This document shows, piece by piece, positions 20,009-27,834 of a DNA stretch of 27,834 nucleotides. Each line of letters starts with the position of its first letter. Position 1 is the stretch's first letter. The translations under genes and the position numbers were made by a program. The notes beneath the pieces are model-generated. The model was not told the origin of the DNA. It saw only the letters and a program-made list of their open reading frames with translations, and did no database searches. The DNA is from Saccoglossus kowalevskii (lineage: Eukaryota > Hemichordata > Enteropneusta > Harrimaniidae). The stretch spans positions 251,028 through 278,861 of the forward strand of contig NW_003139817.1 in NCBI RefSeq assembly GCF_000003605.2. Direction: 5' to 3'.

Positions 20009-20095
20009 GACAGAACGCCATGGACTCATGAGTGAGATCCATACCTAAAAAACATCAGGGCGAAGCCATGGCGTTGACGGTTCTGTTGTTATTAC
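20009..20095. repeat. imperfect inverted repeat around CCATGG
   Basis: ACAGAACGCCATGG on the left pairs with CCATGGCGT-TGACG-GTTCTGT on the right; the nine-base ACGCCATGG/CCATGGCGT arms are perfect, and a five-base insertion bulges the right arm. The span is about 87 bp. It immediately follows the MITE-like element but is outside its inverted ends. Confidence 0.5.
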
Positions 20096-21826
20096 ATATA
20101 ATTTCCAGGAAAGTCATACGCACACCCATACAAGACTTTGGTGCAAGTGCATTGCAAGGCCAGCGACCTATTTGAAAATGAATGGTAAATCCAACGTTTC
20201 ATTTTATTCATATGTAAATATTGGCAGATGCTCTTGTCGCTGTTTTCTGTAGTGTGAGCAATGAAATGCCTACCAAAAAATGAAACAAAAAATTCTGCAT
20301 TTTTTCGAAATCAAAACTAATACAATACAACATTTGAACATTTCTTGAGACACAAGGTGTCTTCAAGAATATTTTAACATTGATTCAAAGAATAAATGAC
20401 ACCTTCATTCCGACCTAGACTCAGAGAGGATGTGTCATTGCTCGAGTTATTTACAAACATTTTTATTTGTTTTCAATTCAGGACACAATTTGTGTCTAAT
20501 TTTATATTTATTTGTTTCAGAAGAAAACAAACACAGATTACAGCTTTAGCGAAGGAACATCACTTTGGTTTTGACATTGTTTTTAGTTTGATCTGGTACT
20601 GCACATTTGCATAATTTATCGTAAAATACTTAAATTATTCTTACATGGACACTAATTTGCATAGTTATTTCATGGCTTTCGATAATCTTTTCCATGCAAA
20701 AAAATGATTTTTTTAAACAATATAAATAAAATTTTGAAATGCTGTGAGAAATTCAAGTTGTACATTAACTGCCCAGAAACTTTAGAAGAAATTATTTTAT
20801 CCCATTTGCATATATTTGCAGTCAGTACCAATAATTTACTTCTATGAACACTGCAGTACATGTAATATATAGTATACTGCACTAAAACACCCCTAGTTTC
20901 AGTAAATTATAATCAAACCCTAAAATGTACACATGTATACTAAAATTAAGGAAATTCACACACATGCACACACTGGGGTACACAATACATGTTATAGTTG
21001 TACAATTATAGTTCGTATACATGTACAGGTTGGTACTATTGAAAGCATTATCCCGATTTAGACTTTTTTATATATCTCATCAATACTTTATTTTGGGGGA
21101 TTTATTTCCTTGTTATATGCATCTTGATAATAAAACAATGTGTCAGACACTATATTTTAAAAAAATTAAAAAAGGGGTCATAGACCTATTGGAAAATATC
21201 TGGCAGTTATCCCTATGCTAATACATGGGCAGTAGAACAAGTACTTGTGGGAAAAATCCTGTGGGACCACTACAAATCCACATTTGAGAAATTGTATTGA
21301 AAGAAAGAATCTGAATGAAAGAATCTTAAAGTTGTAAAATTCTTTTATGTATAGCAATACACCACCAGGTAGTCTTAAATTAATGATACACTCTTATACA
21401 TGTAACAGTCAGAACATACAGTAAAATACACAAACTTTTCAGTTAAGCAATTAAGTCAATGTGGAGTAATTCAATATCCTCACTTTGTAAGGTAAATTGA
21501 AAAAAGCCATCTATTTAAACAAAACAACTGAACGCAATTCAACGAACGTAATTTGTTTTCCCAGCAAACCGCGAATGTAAAGGCTTTGTGTATAGTTGAT
21601 GGGTAATCTTTGCAACTAGTTTCACTATGAGAAATGACACATGTATTACATGTCATTTCCTCAGAGCGAAAGTATTATATTTTACCTGGGCATTTCATTT
21701 CAAATGATACAAATGTATAAGACTTATCCAATGTATATATATACTCCATTTAAAAAATATTAATTTTTTTCTAAACCAACAATATTACAGTGACAGTCAA
21801 AACTAACTGAATATCATACGTATAAA
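20096..21826. other. AT-rich non-coding stretch
   Basis: A strong plus-strand acceptor (TTATATTTATTTGTTTCAG, ending 20520) is followed by frames open for 17 and 31 codons but by no donor. It could be a last exon; I cannot identify one. The hairpin at 21631-21659 is listed separately. Confidence 0.35.
21631..21659. repeat. perfect inverted repeat with 9-bp arms
   Basis: GAAATGACA, an 11-base middle containing CATGTATTACA, then TGTCATTTC. Confidence 0.55.
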
Positions 21827-22039
21827 ATGTTGCTTAATTCAGGAGGTGGATATATGTCATGTTATAATACATCTGAGACTAAAAACAATGTGTTCGAAAG
21901 TGTTATGAAATTGTTTGAATGTCTTCCTTATTTGGAAATTGTACGTAGAAATTATACAGAAGCGCTATTTGCATGTGATGAAAATAAAATCCCTCCACCA
22001 AACGCAAACATTCCTACAACACCAAATGTTCTTCTTTGA
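21827..22039 (+). CDS. possible small ORF or terminal exon, 70 codons, unidentified
   Basis: True ATG (AAAATGTTG) and TGA stop. The peptide looks protein-like: GGGYMSCYNTSETKNN, then VFESVMKLFECLPYLEIVRR and a Pro-rich tail KIPPPNANIPTTPNVLL. GCTTAATTCAG inside the start could equally be an acceptor, making this a last exon. It ends 33 bp before the third copy of the hairpin module. No known domain is recognised. Confidence 0.22.
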   Translation: MLLNSGGGYMSCYNTSETKNNVFESVMKLFECLPYLEIVRRNYTEALFACDENKIPPPNANIPTTPNVLL

Positions 22040-22071
22040 TACTACAAGAAGGGAAAAGTCGTGTAATAACT

Positions 22072-22205
22072 AGGTTATCAGGAGTATACTGTAAAGTATG
22101 CACTCAGGCAGTACAGTGACGCATGAACCTTGATTACATGTCAACCGATATGAACACCATACAGCTTTGGTGCATACTTTGTGGTGTTGTCAATCTCATA
22201 ATATA
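22072..22205. repeat. hairpin module, copy 3 (without the element ends)
   Basis: AGGTTATCAGGAGTATACTG and TAAAGTATGCACTCAGGCAG, TACAG on the left; ACAGCTTTGGTGCATACTTT and GTGG, ending near CTCATAATATA, on the right. This is the same self-complementary architecture and key words (AAAGTATGCAC / GTGCATACTTT) as 10317-10457. The TTATTATACATCTGTCA end sequence is not seen nearby. Confidence 0.55.
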
Positions 22206-23155
22206 ACTGTAGTTTAACATATCACTCGGTTACAGCTCACTCGATCAGCTGTGTGCTCGATCACACCGACTTGCAATGGACACTCCATATTCTATTCCTC
22301 TGAGAGCTCACGATAGTTTTGATAACAACTCATACTTCATAGTGTACCAAGTGTTCTTGTCATTAAACGGTTTACACCTGTTACCATGAAATATCATGCA
22401 GTCCTCCACATCAGTCAATGTTCATCATTGTCATTATAATAAATAACAGAATAAATAATTGAATCTATAATTTAAAACAGTTTTATAAGATTATTATTAA
22501 TTGAATCATAGTGTGTGACGTATGGTTATAATTGTGTTAGTACTGTGAGATAATTTTATTATTTTGGTTAAAAATAGCAGAATCACTGAGAATTGTCCCA
22601 GTAGAGGAAGCACACATACAACATTGATAAGGACTGAACCATTCCCTGGAAATCACAATTCAAATCCCCAAGATACAAAAAAACATGAAAGATATTTTAG
22701 TTTATACATGTATATGTCAGTGAATGTAAGTGGACATGTTTTTGGTGGAGTTGTTGAACTCAACTTTGATTGTGTAAAATATTGCTAGATAGCAACAATG
22801 CAAATTTTGATATTGCAGGTGGGAAAGATAAAAAAAAAATATTCAATACTTAATAGGGTAATTCAAATTAGCTAACAAATCACAGAATTTTTGTTTCAAT
22901 TCTTATCATAATTAAAACCACTAAGTACAATATTAAATGAAAAGAGATCCTAATGGATGGAGTATGTGTCATGTACGTTTTGTGATTGGCCTACAGTTTT
23001 TAGAATCATATACAAGGTTTCAGCTTTGATATATTCAGTGTCCAATCAAGATGAGGCGACATTAAAATTACCATACTTACAACAAGAACACTTGCATGAT
23101 TATTCTGGTGATATTACAAATAAGAATATAAATTGAATTCAAAAAAACTTGGCTA
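22206..23155. other. AT-rich stretch with a faint exon-like block
   Basis: Plus strand 22581-22725 is open between ATAGCAG and AAT|GTAAGTGG (part of the peptide: SRGSTHTTLIRTEPFPG), but the acceptor lacks a pyrimidine tract and no family is recognised. Otherwise nothing. Confidence 0.3.
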
Positions 23156-24997
23156 CACCAAACCATGTATCAAATGGAATTATGTCAAAACTCAATCATG
23201 TCTTCAATGGAAGTAAACCCGAAGCATGTGTCAAATGGAATCCTGCATAAACCAAACCGTGCATCAAATGGAATCCTGTATAAACCAAACGGTGTGTCAA
23301 ATGGAATCCTGTATAAACCAAACCGTGTGCCAAATGGAATCCTGTATAAACCGAAAGTACATCAAATAGAAACCTGTATAAACCAAACAGTGTGCCAAAC
23401 GGAATCCTGTATAAACCGAAAGTGCATCAAATGGAATCATGTATAAACCAAACCGTGCATCAAATGGAATCCTGTATAAACCAAACCAGGTGTCAAATGG
23501 AATACTGTATAAACCAAACTGTGTATAAATAGAATCCTGTATAAACCATGTGTCAAATGGAATACTGTATAAACCAAACCATGTGTCAAATGGAATCCTA
23601 TATAAACCAAACTGTGTATAAATAGAATCCTGTATAAACCATGTGTCAAATGGAATCTGTATAAACAACCATGTGTCAAATGGAATCCTATATAAACCAA
23701 ACTGTGTATAAATAGAATCCTGTATAAACCATGTGTCAAATGGAATGCTGTATAAACCTAACCATGTGTCACATGGAATCCTATATAAACCAAACTGTGT
23801 ATAAATAGAATCCTGTATAAACCATGTGTCAAATGGAATGCTGTATAAACCAAACCATGTGTCAAATGGAATGCTGTATAAACCAAACCATGTGTCAAAT
23901 GGAATCCTGTATAAACCAAACTGTGTATAAATAGAATCCTGCATAAACCATGTGTCAAATGGAATGCTGTATAAACCAAACCATGTGTCAAATGGAATGC
24001 TGTATAAACCAAACCGTGTGTCAAATGGAATCCTGTATAAACCAAACTGTGTATAAATAGAATCCTGTATAAACCATGTGTCAAATGGAATGCTGTATAA
24101 ACCAAACCATGTGTCAAATGGAATGCTGTATAAACCAAACCATGTGTCAAATGGAATCCTGTATAAACCAAACCGTGTGTCACATGGAATCCTATATAAA
24201 CCAAACCATGTGTCAAATGGAATACTGTATAAACCAAACCATGTGTCAAATGGAATCCTATATAAACCAAACTGTGTATAAATAGAATCCTGTATAAACC
24301 ATGTGTCAAATGGAATCCTGTATAAACCTAACCATGTGTCAAATGGAATCCTATATAAACCTAACCATGTGTCAAATGGAACCCTATATAAACAAAACTG
24401 TGTATCAATAGAATCCTGTATAAAGCTTATTGTGCATCAAATGAAATCCTGTATAAAGCTAACCGTGCAGCAAATGGAATCCTGTATAAACCAAAGTGTG
24501 TCAAATGGAATCCTGTATAAACCAAACCATGTGTCAAATGGAACCCTATATAAACAAAACTGTGTATCAATAGAATCCTGTATAAAGCTAACCGTGCATC
24601 AAATGAAATCCTGTATAAAGCTAACCGTGCAGCAAATGGAATCCTGTATATACCAAAGTGCGTCAAATGGAATCCTGTATAAACCTAACCATGCATCAAA
24701 TGGAATCCTGTATAAACCAAACCGTGTATCAAATATAATCCTGTATAAACCTAACCTGTGCATTAAATGAAATCCTGTATAAACCTAACCAAGCATCAAA
24801 TGGAATCCTGTATAAAACAAACCGTGTGTCAAATGGAATCCTATATAAACCAAACCATGTGTCAAATGGAATCCTGTATAAATCAAACCGTGTGTCAAAT
24901 GGAATCCTGTATAAACCAAACCGCGTGTCAAATGCAATCCTGTATAAACCAAACCGTGTGTCAAATGCAATCCTGTATAAACCAAACTATGTGTCAA
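23156..24997. repeat. 33-bp minisatellite with higher-order structure, about 56 units
   Basis: The main unit reads GTGTCAAATGGAATCCTG then TATAAACCAAACCAT (33 bp). A 29-bp variant, GTGTATAAATAGAATCCTG then TATAAACCAT, recurs at 23521, 23614, 23704, 23797, 23923, 24049 and 24274, preceded by a 31-bp unit; this gives superunits of about 93 and 126 bp. The right third (24360-24760) carries a further variant (TATAAAGCTAACCGTGCAGC) with an internal ~162-bp duplication. Edge units are the most diverged. As 33 is a multiple of three, four of six frames are open over long runs (up to 215 codons, e.g. GLVYTGFHLTH repeats); I do not consider these genes. Variation often hits the CpG in ACCGTG/ACCATG. 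Confidence 0.93.
24373..24690. repeat. local ~162-bp duplication inside the 33-bp array
   Basis: GGAACCCTATATAAACAAAA, then CTGTGTATCAATAGAATCC, TATAAAGCT, GTGCATCAAATGAAATCC and AACCGTGCAGCAAATGG occur in the same order from about 24378 and again from about 24540, with only a few base differences. Confidence 0.75.
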
Positions 24998-26990
24998 TTG
25001 AGTTTGTCAAAATTGTTAACCCTGCGACTTTAACCAATTATTGCATTGGTGTCCACAAGCCAAGAATTTGAAGTCAGGGGTGGCTTTTTTTCATCGCCAC
25101 ATTCAAAATATAGTTATAAATATTTATAAGTTGATCATGAAATGTAAGGGTGTCTACCTGTGATATGAAAATGTCACGTGAAAATGGAAACAAAGCTTGA
25201 AACCAGTTGAACATGATTGGTCAGTACAAATCCCTGGTAAGTTGACAGATTGTAAGAAGGATAATACTCGTGTACTCATGGTGGTGTAATCCTTCACTCA
25301 GGCATGCTGCCATCATGTCATTCAGTATCCGAACGATTGAACTGCCACTCATACAAAAAAGATGCAGTATCAAAGTTTTATTGTCTCCTATAGTTTATTA
25401 TAAACCATTGAAGTAATATGTGTCATATAAAATATATACAACAGTTTTTGGTGCTCACAATTAAGATATCTGCATCACCAATTTATTACAAAAATTTACA
25501 TAGATTTGTTTGCAATTGACAATAAATTATGGGACATTTAATGTAACAAAATTCAAATTCCAAGCACATGCTATAAAAATGGAGCACACCTGTAGTGATA
25601 CATGTAGTTCTGACTACATGGCTTGAATTGATAGGATGGCTCTAGTATTTATGTTGTCATACTGCATCCGAACCCACTTAAAATGGCAAAGTAATACACA
25701 CAGCAAGTTTCGGGTTGTCCCAAAGAAATATGGCTGATGGTAAAAACTCATAGACCATACTGCACTACACTAACTGAATTTGGTTCATGACTTTCAACAA
25801 AATAAATAAATGAGACAATTTTCTTTGTGACATGAATCTCGCTGCCTTAGAGAAAGAATGAGGAGTAAATCCATTGATAATCTTCTCTAACTGGGAGAGT
25901 AAATATTTTGAGGTTGCTGCAAGGCTTTTAATTTATTTTACATTAATTTCCTTTTGCCAACTACAGCATATAGCTGATGAAATTATCAAAACGCAATGAT
26001 GTGTTTGAAATTGAAACTCACAGCAACATACAAATTAAAGGATATTTTTATGTAGCTGAAGTGATTAACAGACCAAATACTCACTGTAATCTGAGTAAGT
26101 GCTTGGAAATTTCCTAAAATCCCTTACTTAATTTGGAAATGGATTTTGGTTTATTTTTCATTTATAGATGTTTGATAAAAAAGAAACAGACTGTGTGACT
26201 GTAATTTTGTCACCTGTATTCCTATGTAGAACCAATCTACAAACGACAATTTAAAATGAGGTTCTGTTCAGCACATCCAGTTATTTCAATTAACTGCTTT
26301 TAGCATGCATAGTATTATGAACATAAAAATTTTAAAGTATAAATCTAATTAATGACTTTAAAATTTTAAAACTTTATAGTTTTAATTAAATGGAATTCAT
26401 CTCTTCTCCTGATAGTGACCAATTATATTATTGTTTTCACAAACCATTTTTTTCTACCTTTTTTATGTACCAGTATACATTTCTTTTGTACTTGACTACT
26501 TAAATAAAACCATAGAGTAGATTTATAATAATTTTGTTTGCATTCAGTTGAAGAACAGGTTGCAGTAACATGATCATCTCTTATTTGACATTCAAGATCT
26601 TACATTGCTATCACCTTGATTAGCTACATAATTCTGGGCATATTAAATAACAAGTAGACCATCTCATTCCATCGTTTCTCAAAAGGGAATTACCTCGTTA
26701 AATTTTAACATATATCCAATGAGCAGGAACTAATTATTGATAAAAAGAGAATACCTAACTGTATTCCATTGTCATTACACCTATCCCTGTCATGTATATA
26801 TCATAATATAAGAAATTAAATTCTGACAGGCTTGGCAACTATACCCTAGGGGTCGACTTCATGTACATGTGAATGTTCATGTTCATTTCTTCCTCATTAA
26901 ATCATAATGATTGTACTACAACAATAATGTTCTTGCTGAAAGTAGCAGTGTCTTGTGATATAGTTTACAAATTTGAAATCTCTTATACAG
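24998..26990. other. AT-rich non-coding stretch
   Basis: No supported exon. A good plus-strand donor at 25239 (CCCTG|GTAAGT) is not preceded by a convincing exon. The 26300-26400 interval is almost pure A/T. Confidence 0.4.
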
Positions 26991-27203
26991 CTTCAAAGAA
27001 TACTGTTAAAATACAGGAATTGTAATAAAAATCAAACTACTGTATTCCAAAATGGTCATCAAAAACAGTTTATGGATCTACAATATATACGATTGCAGGC
27101 TACAGTGGACAAATGGATGTCAGGGGAAACGGTAATACTAAGAATAACTCATCAAAGTCATTTCAGGCAGTGTAGCCGACTGTCTGTATGTATATTTGTT
27201 AAG
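26991..27203 (+). CDS. good-looking internal exon (71 codons) of an unidentified gene
   Basis: Plus strand: GAAATCTCTTATACAG acceptor, 213 bp open in phase 0 only, then AAG|GTGAGA donor; a weaker in-frame donor (ACG|GTAATA) at 27132 would give a 47-codon version, also phase 0. The other two frames stop within about 12 codons. The peptide begins LQRILLKYRNCNKNQ, includes QFMDLQYIRLQATVDKWMSG and VILRITHQSHFRQC, and ends CIFVK. It is mixed polar/hydrophobic, unlike the low-complexity frames elsewhere. I recognise no domain. It is on the opposite strand to the alpha2-delta-like exon, so it would belong to a different, neighbouring or nested gene. The splice signals are the main support. Confidence 0.32.
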
Positions 27204-27549
27204 GTGAGATGAGGGTGAAGTAAAGATCAACAGATGTCATGTTGGCAAGCAAGACATGCAGGGCTTACATAATTTTACATTTCTCTTTATGACTTTGCAT
27301 ACAATATGATTTAAACTCACAACTACAGGTAAAGCTATAGCCTCAATGCCCATTGAAATATTCAGAGGGAACGCTCCTAGGATTTGGACCTCCTTGAAAT
27401 TGGGTGCCCTCTAGTTCATGTAGTGGTATCAAAGATCATTTGTAATTCATGTATGGCCTTGGTGCTGAATTTGAATGAAATCAGCCCTTTCAGGCATCTT
27501 TGTAAAACAGCTACAGCTATGTTTAGATATAAAGAATTTCAAGTTGCAC
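27204..27549. other. short non-coding interval
   Basis: Intron if the preceding exon is real. Plus-strand ATTCAG (27363 or so) is followed by short frames only, and no further exon is supported. Confidence 0.35.
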
Positions 27550-27834
27550 GAACCTGTGTGATGTTTACAATCTCTGTATGAACCAGTGTGAACCAGTGTG
27601 ATGTTTACAATTCTGTGTGAACCAGTGTGATGTTTACAATCTCTGTATGAACCAGTGTGATGTTTACAAACTCTGTGTGAACCAGTGTGATGTTTACAAT
27701 CTCTGCACGAACCTGTGTGATGTTTACAATCTCTGTATGAACCAGTGTGATGTTTACAATCTCTGTATGAACCAGTGTGATGTTTACAATCTCTGTAAGA
27801 ACCAGTATGATGTTTACAATTCTGGTGTGAACCA
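27550..27834. repeat. 30-bp minisatellite, at least 9 units, truncated by the window end
   Basis: The unit reads GAACCAGTGTGATGTTTACA then ATCTCTGTAT. Starts are at 27550, 27590, 27619, 27649, 27679, 27709, 27739, 27769 and 27799, with a 10-bp partial unit at 27580 and GAACCA at the very end. One unit is 29 bp. Variants include CTGCACGAACC versus CTGTATGAACC, again CpG-type change. One plus frame reads NQCDVYNLCM repeatedly, without being evidence for a protein. Confidence 0.93.

Noticed and set aside
20521-20614. Plus-strand terminal exon after TTTATTTGTTTCAG
   Set aside because: The acceptor is excellent but two different frames are open and short, there is no upstream exon, and neither peptide is recognised.
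22581-22725. Plus-strand exon between ATAGCAG and AAT|GTAAGT
   Set aside because: No pyrimidine tract before the AG; peptide unrecognised. Kept only as a remark on the surrounding stretch.
23165-25071. Long open frames on both strands in the 33-bp array (up to 215 codons)
   Set aside because: 33-bp units stop-free in four frames produce them automatically; both strands open at once argues against real coding.
1-27834. tRNA or rRNA genes
   Set aside because: I looked for T-loop (GGTTCGAAT-like) and A-box words with cloverleaf pairing and for rRNA-like conserved blocks and saw none; a tRNAscan-SE run would be decisive.

Overview
This is an AT-rich (roughly one third G+C by eye), CpG-poor, repeat-laden piece of an animal nuclear genome. 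It has no bacterial-type gene packing. It has short open frames with good splice signals, several minisatellites, short inverted-repeat (MITE-like) elements, and one 50-N assembly gap (15975-16024). A dispersed repeat with the cores 'AAGATGGCTGCCAGTCGGCC' and 'CACGGACGGACGCACGGAAC' resembles repeats I associate with bivalve and other marine invertebrate genomes. That taxonomic guess is an inference only.

Genes: the one coding exon with recognisable homology is on the minus strand at 2792-2902. It is 37 codons, phase 0 at both ends, with an excellent 3' splice site and a GAG|GTAAGA donor. It resembles the N-terminal (VWA_N) region of the voltage-gated calcium channel alpha2-delta subunit. If so, everything to the right of 2902 is, on the minus strand, upstream intron or 5' flank, and everything to the left is intron leading to later exons. 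A 54-bp phase-0 open block at 19317-19370 and a 63-bp block at 183-245 could be further exons, but support is weak. On the plus strand, 26991-27203 is a good-looking 71-codon internal exon of an unrecognised gene. Four small ORFs (5697-5906, 17578-17841, 21827-22039, 7421-7729) are listed at low confidence.

Repeat layout: 1375-1755, 6060-7165 and 18890-19112 hold dispersed 'GGCTGCCAGTCGGCC' repeats. 3760-4022 is a second dispersed family. 8612-10692 is a foldback-like pair of inverted ~115-bp ends with a 17-bp perfect terminal inverted repeat, carrying a hairpin module that recurs at 22072-22205. 11652-12282 is a 575-bp block between perfect 28-bp direct repeats, with six GCAGC...GCTGC mini-hairpins. 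12325-12531, 18358-18496 and 19863-19998 are short inverted-repeat elements. 15101-15318 is a 2-copy ~102-bp tandem duplication. 16449-17368 is exactly 20 near-identical copies of a 46-bp unit. 23156-24997 is a 33-bp minisatellite with higher-order structure. 27550 to the window end is a 30-bp minisatellite that runs off the edge.

The long open frames here (up to 363 codons) lie inside the 46-bp and 33-bp arrays. They are consequences of stop-free repeat units, not evidence for genes. No RNA genes, CRISPR arrays or prokaryotic signals were seen. I found no convincing new multi-gene system. The items most worth a second look are the recurrent hairpin module, the GCAGC/GCTGC hairpin series and the two large minisatellites.
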